From NCBI GenBank assembly GCA_003550325.1, contig QKWP01001080.1, forward strand, positions 22,509 to 86,508: DNA of 64,000 bases, read 5' to 3'. This document shows positions 1 to 12,078 of this stretch, piece after piece; position 1 is the first letter of the stretch, and each line of letters starts with the position of its first letter. Source of the DNA: Gigaspora rosea (Eukaryota; Glomeromycota; Glomeromycetes; Diversisporales; Gigasporaceae). The notes beneath the pieces are model-generated. The model was not told the origin of the DNA. It made no database searches and saw nothing but the letters and a program-made list of their open reading frames with translations. A program made the translations under genes and the position numbers.

Positions 1-54
1 AATGCTATTCAAAAAATCTAAATATTAAAGATGAAAATTTTGAAATTGTAAAAA

Positions 55-1271
55 GTGTATATGGTGCGGCATGAAATTTCCTACAAAGTAATTAATAAAA
101 AAGATAAAAAGGATACCGTAATTGCAGAAATAGCAGAAATGATCGAAAAAATTGTAGAGGGAAAAATAATAATATATTGCGCTAGAAGACAAGACTGTGA
201 AGATATACGGGATGAATTGCAATTTAAATTGCCAACCTCTTCTTTAGGTATATTTCATAGTGCTTTAAAAAGTGAAGAAAAAGAAAACATATTAAAAAAA
301 TGGGAAGACAATAAAATTCAAGTAATTATAGCAACTACAGCATTTGGAATGGAATTAGATACTTCAGATGTCCGTTTAGTATTACATCACACATTCCCAA
401 TGAGCTTAAGTATATAAATTTTATTTAATCAAAATTAGTGCTCCTAGGTCCAGTCCGGTCTGTAGGAGCACTAATTAAAATAAAACACTTTATAACTTAC
501 AATTTTTATTATAGTTGAATTAATACAACAATCTGGACAGGCTGGACGTGATGGCAAACAAGCTCAAGACGTGATATTCTTTAGTATGCGAGATCTAAGA
601 ACAAATTATTGTATTATAACAGGAAATCAAGAAAGGTAAATTAAAAAATATAAATTAATAGAAGAAATAATTGTCTTATTTATTATAAAATTTGATATTA
701 CAGTAATGAAATAGACGATGTAGATGTTATTTTTGAAAATTACCTTCATGAAAACCAGAAAAATTTATTTAACGTTTTACGATTTTGTATATCCCGTTAT
801 GAATGTCGGCAACAACTATTATATAATTATTTATGGTCAGATTGTCATATAATCCCTGACCCGTGCAATAAATGTGACAATTGTATCCGACGTGAAAAAG
901 ACAAACCAGGACTTCTTGATGCTACAGAAGAAGTGTATGAAATGTTAGAAGTAGCTGAGGCATTAACATCCAAATTTTCTATGGAAATTTCTCCAGAGGA
1001 TGTAGTTGATGTATTTAGTCGCTCTAATACAGTAAAAATTAGAAAGAATGAATATGATCAATTAGTTTTGTCTAGAGGTGTTAAATTATATAAGGAAAAA
1101 GAACCAACTATATTAATTCCAAAAGAAACAGCACAGATTGCATTAAGTGACCTGGTATCTAAAGGAATAATAAAGCAAGAGATACGGTTACAAAAATCCA
1201 AAACAACACAGTATTTGTCATGTAGTATAATAGTAACCGGCATTAAGGAAAATGCAAAAGAATATGTATGA
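55..1271 (+). CDS. RecQ-like DNA helicase, C-terminal part (5' end outside or broken)
   Basis: Predicted 3'-5' DNA helicase of the RecQ family, cut by the window start. Exons fit as 55..409, 515..635 and 704..1271, with GT-AG introns and phases that agree. Exon 1 holds helicase motif IV (IIYCARRQDCEDI) and motif V (GMELDTSDVRLVLHH). Exon 2 holds motif VI as QQSGQAGRDG. Exon 3 carries one Cys, a spacer, then CNKCDNC, matching the RecQ zinc-binding module, followed by a winged-helix-like tail. Motif VI has Gln where most RecQ proteins have the first Arg of GRAGRDG, so activity may be altered. Position 55 is a GTG and not a believable start. Just upstream, another frame (about 3..70) reads like RecQ (NIKDENFEIVKS), so a small frameshift or a missed splice separates it. 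This may be a broken copy. The family call is firm; integrity is not. Confidence 0.75.
433..476. repeat. Perfect 14-bp hairpin inside helicase intron 1
   Basis: AATTAGTGCTCCTA at 433-446 pairs exactly with TAGGAGCACTAATT at 463-476 around a 16-nt loop. It fills much of the 105-bp first intron of the RecQ-like gene and may be the remnant of a tiny foldback insertion. Confidence 0.7.
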
Positions 1272-1516
1272 TTAAATAATTGGAAATACTGGGTGCGAAA
1301 TAGAAAAACAAAGGGCAAAACAAAAGCCTAATAAACAAATTATTAAAAAGCAAAAACGCATAAGTTAAATCTAAACTTATGAACTATCATATGTATTAAA
1401 ATATCTTTAATAATATACAGTATAACCTACCTTGATAAACCGAATCAACAATTATAACAAAGAATTTCTAGCTAAAATTATGGATTTATTAGAGTAATGT
1501 ACCTTAATAATTATAA

Positions 1517-1713
1517 GTTATTGTATAGTGGGTAAAAAAATGTCGGTATGGTAGTACGGGTATAGATCAGTGGATGGATCAAATATTTTTCAGATTTTTC
1601 AGATGCTTTAGGGCCGCGATAGCGGCCCTAAAGCGCCTGAAAGATATTTGATCTATCCACTGATCTATACCCGTACTACCGTACCGACATTTTTTTACCC
1701 ACTATACAATAAC
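1517..1713. mobile_element. Foldback MITE (about 197 bp)
   Basis: An almost perfect inverted repeat. The left arm begins GTTATTGTATAGTGGG and the right arm is its reverse complement. The arms meet at a GC-rich centre (GGGCCGCGATAGCGGCCC, 1611-1628). The left arm has a small extra duplication of TTTTTCAG. No coding capacity. No clear target-site duplication was found. Confidence 0.75.
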
Positions 1714-2428
1714 GTTATTATTGTCCGGCAGTTGTTACTACCATATGTATTTGATCATATTAAATAAATAACGTAATTCTAGAATGATATAAACTCGAAA
1801 TATTGATTTTCTGTTTTATATGTAAAAAATTTTTAATTTTATCATTATAATTTTTTAAAACAGAATAAAAAAGAAAAAAGATCCGTACAAATATAATCAA
1901 AATTTGGTATGACAGTAACAACATGGCCGTACAATAATATATTGAATTCTCAATATATCGAACCAAATACCCTAGCTCCAGAGATTCATTATATCGAAGT
2001 AATACTGCATATTAAATAATAATCTTCTCAAGCACTTTTTCATGTTTTTAAAAAATTAATATTGCTAATATCAAAAATATATTACCTACTTGCTAATATT
2101 CATTTTATATCCTCAAAATATGATATATAATCTACTTTCACGATAATAATTTTAACTCAATTAAGTGAATTTAAAAAAATATAATAGATAATATATTTTT
2201 TTTATACTATTACTATCTTTTTTTTGTACTTATGTAGAGATAACGATAAAATGCAAAAAATTGTTCACGCATTTTCTATTTTTATACTTCTAGAAAATCT
2301 TTCGATCACAAAATTTTTGCCAATACAGTTATAGTAAAAATGATCGACATATACTCTACCCTTAAAGAAGTACACAAACTTCGATTCTCCCCTTTTCTCG
2401 TGGAACTCGAAAATAAGGGTGGGAGAGT
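1714..2428. other. AT-rich intergenic stretch, no gene seen
   Basis: Short open frames only, with no recognisable domain. The last 90 bases end in a purine-rich run (AATAAGGGTGGGAGAG at 2412-2427) that could be a polypurine tract for the LTR-like sequence that follows. Confidence 0.5.
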
Positions 2429-2905
2429 TGTGAAGGGCAAATCTGACTTATGTACCCGGAAGTTGAGGCTGTGTTCGATGTCTATTTTTATTTTTTTATT
2501 TCTATATATATGTATATTTTCTATTTTTAAATATTCCATTGTAGCGTTACCATTTATAGTAAGGCCGTGACTCGATGGACTCAATGGAGTTGAAAGACTC
2601 AATGGAGTCGAAAGACTCAATGGAGTCGAAAGACTCGATAGAGTCGAAAGAGTCCATAAACTCGATTGAATCCATCGAATCGATTTTTAGTCTGTAACAA
2701 AAAAGTATATAAGGGCCGTAAGTCCACTGAAGGGAAGGATAGTTGGTACCAAGTTGACAACCGTTGAGAATAGTTCCAGTTAGTAACCTTCGAAATTCGA
2801 GTAGAAGTGTTAGCTATAGAACTTAATATCCATTATTGTATTACCTTCCTTTATAAATAAAAACATACTTATTTTTGCCCCTAAGAATACTATCCCTCTT
2901 GTAAA
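2429..2905 (+). repeat. Possible solo LTR or retrotransposon remnant
   Basis: Begins TGTGAAGGGC directly after a purine-rich tract. It contains a tandem 18-bp repeat, a TATA-like GTATATAAGGGCC near 2704 and an AATAAA-like site near 2855. This order resembles an LTR with promoter and polyadenylation signal. The 3' border (a CA end and primer-binding site) could not be fixed, and no second copy lies in the window. The sequence to about 3300 is unusually GC-rich for the window and may be untranslated leader of the same element. Confidence 0.3.
2578..2649 (+). repeat. Tandem 18-bp repeat, four copies
   Basis: Four units of GACTCAATGGAGTCGAAA with one or two changes each, flanked by further partial units (GACTCGATG before, ACTCGATTGAATCC after). 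Confidence 0.85.
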
Positions 2906-3992
2906 CATCATTCGTTATAACAACTTTCTTGTCCCTGTGACTTTCAATAAAAGCTTCGTTATTGATCAAATCGAGAAGAGAAAAAGAGAACTAATACCCG
3001 ATTTCTTACCTGTATTTACTGTATAATCAATTACGTATTGATCACCACATTGATTACCGTATTTATCGAACAATACCACCCCCGTGACTTCCATTGTCGA
3101 CCGATCGTTGATCTCCGAATCCGAGCTACAATCCCTACGCTACAATAAAAGGAAGACCACAAAGATTAGTAGAGGAATACAAATACTCAGAAACAATAGG
3201 AATAAGATAGAAATACTTATCCTAATTCCAACTTTACCGTAACAAGACTCTCCGAACCTTGAGACCCGGACCAAGTCTTTCCACGCCTCTTTCCGCCTGC
3301 TAGTTCAAGGTTTAGATGTCTTTAAGTATAGTTAAATAGAGTTTTAGTAAAGTACAGGGGTACTTATTGTTTATATAGTAAACCCCTGCAAATCGGAACT
3401 TCACACCGTACAAAAAATCATTACTGGGTTACAAACCGGGTCACCCGGGTAAACTGGGTAACCCGGGTGAGCCGAATATAAATCGAGCGTACGTCGTATG
3501 TATGTATATACGTATCATTTTTTTGCTTATTACGGCCTTTAGATTGTTTTTGTTACACCCATTTACCCAAAGAGTTTGCTTTTAGTTTATAAGTATTAAA
3601 GATCATGATTTTAAGACATGCTAAACAAGATCTCAAGTTTTTTCGGATCTTTGAATTTCTTGATCATTTGATTTAAGCATTTAAAATCTACAAGAATAAT
3701 GGAATATTCGTATTGGCTTTTAAAAATCTTTTACATTGTGTAGCTTAATGTTTTTATTCTATTTTCAAACTTTTTAATAATTAATAAGTACTTTTTTTTA
3801 GTGAAACGTTACGATCTTAAATGCGGTTCTTTATAATTCATAATAGCAATTTTTGTAAGTTATAAAAAAATTTTTATTATAGTTATACGAAATACAAATA
3901 AAAAGACTTATATCAAAATAAGTTTATAAAAATAGAAAAATTATGTAATGCTAATTATATCGTTATTTCTTCACTATTTAGTTCATGGGATG

Positions 3993-4096
3993 ATTACTGT
4001 ATTGTCGCAAAATAACAGACATGGGTGTTCTCGAAATAACGCGCATATACTCAGATTAACACGCAGGAGTGTGTTGTTTCGCGACAATACGGTAAT
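3993..4096. mobile_element. Small foldback (about 104 bp)
   Basis: Inverted repeat: TACTGTATTGTCGC at 3995-4008 against GCGACAATACGGTA at 4081-4094, with pairing continuing inward (AAATAACA against TGTTGTTT). No coding capacity. Confidence 0.65.
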
Positions 4097-4172
4097 TTAA
4101 TTATTATGCCATTCGATCCTGCATAATTATGCGAACTGGTTGCATGATTAATATATTTAAGCAAGGCTTAGA

Positions 4173-4320
4173 AATAATCATGGCATTAGATTCTTTAGGT
4201 AAGCTTGAAAATAATCATGCTATTTGATTTTTTAGATAGGCCTGGAATAATTATGCTATTCGATTCTTTGAGCAAGGTTTAGAAATAAACATAACATTCG
4301 ATTCTTTTAGCGATTCGCTT
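4173..4320 (+). repeat. Degenerate tandem repeat, unit about 37 bp
   Basis: The block AATAATCATG.CATTxGATTCTTT recurs at about 4173, 4210, 4246 and 4284, followed each time by a variant of AGGCTTAGA. A weaker copy precedes it near 4124. Confidence 0.6.
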
Positions 4321-4516
4321 TGGTCAAGTAAATGGATATGGACTGATAGAAGAATAGTTAATCGTGGGTCACCCGGGTAGCAAGGGTCATGACCCAGTTA
4401 ATGGGTGTTATGCGGGTTACCCGGGTAACCTTATACGGGTACAATCTCTAGCCATGACTTATTTAGATTTTTTTTTTTTTATAATTTAACAATTTCCAAA
4501 AACTATATATTTATGA

Positions 4517-5528
4517 TTGTGTGGATTTACAACTGCTTTTGTTGCATTTTGCTGCTTTTTTTTAATTTCGGACTCACTGCAGAAAGCTTCTTGGCTTACA
4601 AATAATGAAGAAAGTTGGCCATTGATAGATTACAACTTGATGCGGGAGATGCTTATTCAACTCATTTTGATAAAAATCAAATTATTAAGGCTTTCATGGA
4701 TTGGGTAATATTTATAAAATATTTATAGACAATCTAAAATATTTCTTATTGATTGGTTAATATATTTTTCTTTAGGAAATTTATATAGGTGCAGTTATAT
4801 GGCTGTACCCACCCACACCTACATATGCCTTCTCTGTTTACATTCCTCAATTAAATACTGGTAATATATAGCTTATTTATAGATACTTTAATAAAATTAT
4901 TCCGTTTTATTATTATTTATTTATCATTTTATAGTCAATTCACAACTTCTTGCCACTCCACCATTTATTTTGTGATGTTTTGTATCTATTGCATTGTATG
5001 AATATTGAAAAGTAATAACTTGTATTTTTAGTAAAAATTTCTTGGTGCTTGTTTTGTTGGAGCTAGATTATTCTCATGCCTTACTATAACTTCATCTGCA
5101 TGGTAATTTGATGTTTGAATCTTTGATTTATCAAATAATTATTATTAATATAAAGCAACAATTCATTTTTTTTTATTTATCTTTAAAATTTATTTTGAAA
5201 TATTAAAAAGAAGGTCAACAAATAATTTAAAAGGGCCCTAAACGTGCTGTAGGTTGCGCAATATTTATGTATTTAAGCAGCATTGGTATGCAACATTTTC
5301 TCTAATATATCGCTCTCAAGATGCATCTGCTTATATATTTGGTCACACAGTTTCATTATCAATTTTGATCTTTGCGATAGTTTTGTTTATATTGCAATAT
5401 AGTATAGTTTATTGAACTTCATTAATAAACGTAAACTTGAGGATCTTGATAACTTTTTAGAAGGAATGAATTAAGAGGAGATTATGAATTTAGGAGACAT
5501 GCATCCTTCATTTATTTATAGATTATAG
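4517..5528 (+). pseudogene. Decayed MFS transporter (Dal5/allantoate-permease-like)
   Basis: Fragments in changing frames read as a major facilitator of the fungal anion:cation symporter type. In order they are FFLISDSLQKASWLT; STHFDKNQIIKAFMDW, ending at a GT donor near 4710; after an acceptor near 4776, EIYIGAVIWLYPPTPTYAF; SQLLATPPFI; KGPKRAVGCAIFMYLSSIG; RSQDASAYIFGHTVSLSIL; and a C-terminus NLGDMHPSFIYRL before the final TAG. These match the second half of that family, including the RSQDAP and LGD.HP motifs. Several in-frame stops and frameshifts, and the missing first half, show it is not functional. Exon borders are still partly visible, so the copy was DNA-derived and not retroposed. 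The exact substrate cannot be told. Confidence 0.7.
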
Positions 5529-5750
5529 TTCGCTCCTATAGGAAGTATATGTACGAAACTCTGTGATATTATCGTGCGAAAATACTTGCAAAATTTAAAA
5601 AAAATTTATTAAAATTTATTAAAATTTATTAAAATTTTAAAAAAAATTTGTTAAAAATATTTTTCTTAATTCAAATTAATACAACCCAAATATGCAATAC
5701 TTTAAAAAATGGCTGCAAAAAGGATTAACTATATATAATAAATAATAAAA

Positions 5751-8700
5751 CTATTTAATTTCAAGATCCAAAATTTCGGGATCTATAACATAAAAACTTG
5801 GTTAAAATAAATTAAAAAAAAAAAACAAACAAATAATAATTTACTTTAATTTGCGTACCTGTAATATCTATTTGCTCAGATATTTCTGAAATTTCAGGTT
5901 CACTAATAGATTGACAAATATCCATAGCATCTTGATGTTTTAGTGAAGTGTTTGATGGTGAAGAAATAATTTTGTCTGCTTCTAAAAATTGATTTCTTAT
6001 TTGAATTTGTTCTTCATTTAGCTCATTTTGCTCCGTATTAAGAATTATTTCCCAATCTTGCAATTGTTCATAAACTCTATTAGCTGTTGGCCGTTTCATT
6101 GGATCATTATCCATACATTGTTTTGCAAGTTTTATATAAACATCAGGTGTTCCTAATGCAAATTCTGGTCGTAATCCATTATATATATCAATTTCTAAAC
6201 TAATTGCTGTACGTGATATATTTTCAAAAGGTGGTTTACCAGTTGACACTTCTGACATAATTACACCTAAACAATAAATATCTGATTCCCTTGTAAGTTG
6301 TTTTCCTGATAATACTTCAGGCGCTGAAAAGGATACATCTCCACATATTTTTTTATTTGCAATAGGTTCATTTATTTTTCTAGATAGTCCTAAGTCTGAA
6401 ATTTTTGGTTCTATACTTATTTTATCACCTACATTTAGTGAAATTATTGCAAGCTTATCACCTACGTTATAAGGAATATTTACACTTTCTCTGGTACTTA
6501 TCATAAGTATATTACCACTATGAAAATCTCCATGAACATAATTTTGATGAATATAATCTAAATTATCGGAAATTGTACAAAGAATCTTTATTTTTTGCTT
6601 CCAATCAAGTGTTTTAAAATTTTTGGATATATAATGTCGGAGATCTCCTTTGTCAGCATATTCAAAAACCATTAAATGTTCTTTGTCAAAGTAGTTATAA
6701 GTTATTCCATAAATTTCTATTCCATAATTATCTACGTTAAATCTGTTGAGTTGGTATTCATAATGTATTTTAAACTAATAAGATAAAAACATAAAACATA
6801 TTATTATTTTATTTATTTGAAATTTGAAATACAAATTAATTTGTTTCTTTTTACCTCGTCAAAAGATCCTGTCAAACTCTTAAGTGCTTCCGTGCATTGT
6901 TTACGAGACATAATTAGCCTATTATTATTTAGAATGTTTTCTTTTTCATATGTTCGTTTACCATCAATCCAAGTTGCAGAATAAACAGTGCCAAACCCAC
7001 CTTTACCAATTTGTTTAATATTTTCTAATTTATTATATGGTATAAATTCAATTATTTTATGATAATATTTAGATTTTATTTGTACAATTTTTATAAAATT
7101 ATCTATTTCAGAGTTTCCACTAGTCCATTTTTGATTGATATGAGCATCAAACAAATGACAATAACAAAATCCAGTATTAAATTTTTTACAGATTGTACAG
7201 GTTCCAAATCTTAAATAATCTTTGTTTGTACTATTTGCTTTGATTCCATGTGATTTATTTAAGTCTGAAAGTGCTTCTTTATGTCTGCCCATTAGTCGAT
7301 AAGTTTCTCCACGATTATGTGATGCCAATTCATTATTTGGATTAATTTCTAATGATTTATTTAAATCTGCAAGAGACTCTTCGTATCGACCCATATCTAG
7401 ATAAGTTAATGCGCGATTATTTAAAGCTGTTGCATTGTTTGGATCAATTTCTAATGATTTGTTTAAATCTGTAAGTGATTCCTCATATCTGCCAAGATGA
7501 TAATAAGTTAATCCACGATTAATTAAATATACTGCATTATTTGGATCAATTTCTAATAATTTATTCAAATCTGCAAGAGATTCTTCATATCTGCACATAT
7601 TTTGATAAGTTAATCCACGATTACATAAAGCTGTTACATTATTTGGATCAATTTCTAATGATTTATTTAAATCTGCAAGAGACTCTTCGAATCGACCTAT
7701 CTTTTGGTAAATTAATCCACGATTACATAAAGCTGTTCCATTATTTGGATCAATTTCTAACGATTTGCTTAAATCTGTAAGTGATTCCTCATATCTGCCA
7801 AGATGATAATAAGTTAATCCACGATTAATTAAATTTGCTGCATTATTTGGATCAATTTCTAATGATTTATTAAAATCTGCAAGTGATTTTTTATATCTGC
7901 CTAGCAGTCGATAGGTTTCTCCACGATTATTTAAAACTGTTGCATTATCTGGAACAATTACTAATGATCTGTTTAAATCTGCAAGAGATTCTTCGTATCG
8001 ACTCATCTTTTGATAAGTTAATCCACGATTATTTAAAGCTACTATATTATTTGGATCAATTTCTAATGATTTATTTAAATTTGTAAGTGATTTTTCATAT
8101 TTGCCAAGTTGATAATAAGTTGCTCCACGATTACATAATGCTATTGCATTATTTGGATCAATTTTTAATGATTTATTTAAATCTGCAAGTGATTCTTCAT
8201 ATCTGCACATATTTTGATAAGTGACTCCACGATTACTTAAAGCATTGGCATTATTTGGATCAATTTCTAATGATTTATTTAAATCTGCAAGTGATTCTTC
8301 ATATCTACGCATATGTTGATAAATTAATCCACGATTATTTAAAGTATTAGCATTTTTTGGATCAACTTCTAATGATTTATTTAAATCTGCAAATGATTCT
8401 TCATATTTGCCAAGTTGATAATAAGTTGGTCCACGATTAATTATGGCTGCTGTGAAATTTGGATCAATTTTTAATGATTTATTTAAATCTGCAAGTGATT
8501 CTTCATATCTACGCATATTTTGATAAATTAATCCTCGATTATTTAAAGCTGCTGCATTATTTGGATCAATTTCTAATGATTTATTTAAGTCTACAAGTGA
8601 TTCTTCATATTTGCCTATTTCTCGATAAACATCTCCACGATTATTTAAAGCAATTGCATAATTTGGATCAATTTCTAATGATTTATTTAAATCTGCAAGT

Positions 8701-9170
8701 GATTCGTCATATCTACGCATATTTTGATAAGCCAATCCACGATTATTTAAAGTCCTAGAATTATTTGGATCAATTTCTAATGATTTATTAAAATCTGATA
8801 TTGCTTCTTTATATCTGCCTATCCGTCGACAACCTTCTCCTCGAACAAATCGCATCATTGCATTATTTGGTTCAATTGCTAATAATGTATTAAAATCGGT
8901 AATTGATTCTTTATACTTGTTTATCTCGTAATAATGTAAATTACGCATTATTAATGCAGTATAATAGAATATAATTAACGCCGTAAGATGATTTAATGCT
9001 GTTTTATTATTTGGTTCAATTGCTAATAACATTTTTAAATCAGCAAGTAAATTTCCATATCTGCCCATCTTTTGGTAAATCAATCCACGATTATATAATG
9101 CCGTTGTATTGTTTGGATTAATTTCTAATAAATTATTTAAATCTGCAAGCGACTCTTCATATCGACTCAT
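5751..9170 (-). CDS. TPR-repeat protein kinase (19 TPR units plus TKL-like kinase)
   Basis: Three exons on the minus strand, 9170..6855, 6774..5859 and 5782..5751, with GT-AG introns of 80 and 76 bp and agreeing phases, give 1087 residues. Residues 1 to about 640 are 18 full TPR units and one partial (consensus RYEESLADLNKSLEIDPNN). The second unit carries about 14 extra residues. A Cys-containing linker (GTCTICKKFNTGFCYC) and a block that commonly precedes kinases of this fungal group (WTSGNSEIDNFI) follow. The kinase starts near residue 710: glycine loop IGKGGFG, lysine in EALKSL (about 764), catalytic loop HGDFHSGN (Asp about 855), DLG and APE. The HRD arginine is Gly and DFG is DLG, but Lys and both Asp are present, so activity is plausible. 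In-frame TPR-like codons lie upstream of the chosen ATG (RGLAKQK), so a further 5' exon may exist. Likely cytosolic signalling. Confidence 0.85.
7263..9170 (-). repeat. 102-bp tandem repeat array encoding the TPR units
   Basis: About 19 direct repeats of 102 bp (34 codons), several near-identical over long runs (for example the blocks around 7545-7600 and 8150-8210). The high similarity suggests recent unit duplication or gene conversion. Copy number may differ between alleles or be wrong in the assembly. Confidence 0.9.
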
Positions 9171-11112
9171 CTTTTGCTTAGCTAGTCCACGGATTCTTAA
9201 CTATCTTAATTGAAATGTTGATCTCTTTGATTCCTCTTGATATTTAACTTTCGCATATATTTGTATAAATAATTAAACTTTTGTGATTATATGATATCAA
9301 ATAAAAACTAATCAATCTTGAATTTTTTTGCACGTCAAAAAGGAAGGACTACTTATATTTGTACTATTAAACTTAAAACTTCACGTCAATGTTGTTTATA
9401 ACTGATATGAATAAATTATTTTCACATTTGAGTTCCTTCTATTCAAGGTTGCTTCTGATTGGTAAAGTAGATGCTTACTTTTTAAATCATGAAAATTTTA
9501 GCTGAATTTTAATAATTTGCAAATTTTAATGCATTATTGTTGCGTAATATTTCCTCTTAATAATTACTTTATATTAAATATTTATATTCGTGAAATATAC
9601 TGTGTGAAAAAGTTATACGTAAGACCTTTTATTAAATTCCCTTAAAGGGAATATTACTAAATTCCTAATTATAGCAAATAAGCCGATTATGTCGGTCAAC
9701 GTTTGGCAATGACAATGAAGTAGCATTTGTACTATCTTGACGAATCAAAATATTAAATTTAAATTCGTGAAACGAAAACATAACAGATAATAATATTGCT
9801 GCATGCATTACTTTATAAACAAGGAAGTTTTAAGAAGTTAAATCTTATAGCCCTAATGATTTATTAGCTTTAATGTCAAATAAAGTATCCTAAACTATGC
9901 CAATAATTATTATTCAATGCACCATGGTTTCATGCCCTTTTACTATTGGCTTCCAATACGATAGCACATTACACACACAAAATCTTAAAATGTTGCCATG
10001 GTAATCAATAATAAACTGGGATTATTTTAGGGTTCAGGTCACATTTTATGAAAATCTGGATAAACTCAAAATTTCATCTACTTACGAGTATTAATTATTA
10101 ATGGGTATTTAGACAGGCTATTTATAATAACAGATAAGGACAATTTACAAGATGGTTCCGATAAGCTCATCGATTATCAATTCAAAGACACCCTAATTAA
10201 CAGACACTCAATTCACCAACAAGCCTAATTACAATTGTGGTTTCAGGTTTAATGAATGGTTCAACGTCCGATTTCGGATAAAATAAGAGTTCTTAAGCGA
10301 CTTGGTCAATTGATCGGAATATATTTTAATTAGCTGTTAGTAAAAAAAATAACTTACCGAATCGATTGTATTTATCATTCTAATTGAATAAACATGTAAT
10401 GATAATTTAATATGTCAGAGAGAACAGTTAAATTAGTGGGAATTTATTTATCTGTCAAGAGTATTTATTATTCCAATTAACAATAAATGGAGGTCCAGAC
10501 GTCCTTTTTTTCATAGAGTCACGCTTATTGACTTAAAAATAATAGTTCAAGTACACCTATATTTTACTCTTTTTACGTTAAATTATCATTATGGATCTTC
10601 ATTAACATCGATGAATAATTATCTTGTTATGCTACAAATTTTCGCCACAAATAGAAACAAAGGATGTTTTGATATTTATTCGTTTGAAGTAAATTCTGCA
10701 AAAAGAACCATTTTTTCTTGTAAAGACAATAATTAATTTAGTAATGGTAATAAAGACGTTTGTTAATGCATCAAATGCAATCAATATTTCAACTGATTTA
10801 ATACTTGACAGCAACACGATCACAAATTAATTACAATGTGAGAACAATTAATTTATATTACTATTTATATTAATTATTTCTACAATTGTCTTATTAAATA
10901 TCTCTATCATAGTTTAGCACCACCATAATCACTAGCTAATCACACCGAAAGTGCTGCTTGATAATGCACTAAGTTACGTATTTATTTCAAAAGAAGTGAC
11001 ATAAAAATTCTAATATTTTAAAATATATACTTATTTACATGATCATTTGCCGATGTATATTTATCTAAAAAAAGCTAATTTTATTTTAAACTTCGAAATA
11101 GATTAATTTTGA
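9171..11112. other. Intergenic, upstream of the TPR-kinase gene
   Basis: No gene seen. The first 680 bases (to about 9850) are also found, diverged, at about 32070-32940, which marks a segmental duplication. The divergent side of this stretch should hold the kinase promoter. The remainder is AT-rich with short open frames only. Confidence 0.5.
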
Positions 11113-12078
11113 AACCCCTAGTACTGACAAGTTCATTTCGTAGACAGTATCCCTTAAACCGTTTCTCCTGCAAATTTGCCCTGAAATTTTTTAAAAAATT
11201 TTATTTTTAAAATAAAATTTTAAATATTAATTTTAGCTATATGCTTTCTAAATAAAAAATATATTTTTAAATATATTCTAATAAGTTTATTAAGAAAATT
11301 TTTTAAATTTATTAAAAAATTTAGGAGTAATAAAAACTTAAAGTTATTGTTTTGAAATTTTTACTATAAAATTTTTCTTTAAATTTTTTAAAAGTTTATA
11401 TATTCCCGTCTATAAAAAATTTTTTTTACTTCTAATATAAGTCTTAATTTTTACAAGTAAATCATAAAGGTTGTAATAATAAAAGTTGTTATACTTTATT
11501 TAAACTATAATTTCTATTAAGAAACTATAGGTTTAAAATTAATATTTAAAAAGTTTGTCAAAGAATTGTAAATTTTTTTTAATTAAAATTTTTTTTTAAA
11601 CTTTGTATATTTTTAGCTTATAAGTAAGCTAAATTTTTTATCTTATAATTTAAATATAAATTTTATAAAAATATAAACTTTATTTTTAATTTTTATTAAA
11701 AAAAAAATTAATTAAATATATTGAATTTTTAAAAAAATAGATCAGAAGTATTTTTATAGTAAAATTCAGGGCAAATTTGCCCTAAATTTCAAACGGTTTA
11801 AGGGATAATACTAATATTAATTCACCGACAGATCATTTCACAGACAAAGCAATTCTAGTCATTGTCGTTAAGGTTAGAATTATAATCAGAGTATGATTAG
11901 TGTGGTTTATATAAAAAAAAAACTTGTCTGTAAAATGAGCTGTCGGTAGAACATGCGGTCTTCGAAATGACTTGCCTGTAAATTTTTGTAAATCTTCTGT
12001 AAAGTAAGCTTGTCGGTGAAATGAGTGTCAGGAATGTGGTGTCTTTGAAGTGATTTTCAGTGAAATAATACGGGTCCC
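11113..12078. mobile_element. Foldback MITE of the GTCGGTGAAATGA family, interrupted
   Basis: The ends carry many copies of the word (C)TGTCGGTGAAATGA or its complement (TCATTTCACCGACA). The right end GAAATAATACGGGTCCC matches the end of a second copy at 50858-51197. The left part is cut by a separate 656-bp element at 11150-11805. The left border is approximate. Confidence 0.6.
11150..11805. mobile_element. 656-bp MITE with TA duplication, copy 1
   Basis: Flanked by TA on both sides. Terminal inverted repeat TCCCTTAAACCGTTT, then an inner palindromic block (CAAATTTGCCCTGAAATTT against GGGCAAATTTGCCC). No ORF. A second copy of the same length lies at 52343-52998. The TA target points to Tc1/mariner-type mobilisation. 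It is inserted in the arm of another foldback, so it is the younger of the two. Confidence 0.75.

Larger units (their letters stand above)
3415..4450. mobile_element. Element with GGGTCACCCGGGT ends
   Basis: Both ends carry interleaved copies of ACCCGGGT or GGGTAACCC (about 3425-3475 and 4365-4440). The right border GGGTACAATCTCTA resembles the border of the 12939-14654 element (GGGTCCAATCTCTA), so the two are probably one family. The matching left border was not found, so the extent is approximate. The interior holds a small foldback and a tandem repeat and no gene. Confidence 0.45.

Noticed and set aside
7541..8758. Plus-strand open frames opposite the TPR gene (79, 67 and 99 codons)
   Set aside because: They are shadows of the 102-bp TPR repeats on the other strand.
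7263..9170. Direct-repeat array considered as CRISPR or satellite
   Set aside because: The 102-bp period keeps the reading frame and encodes TPR units; there are no spacers.
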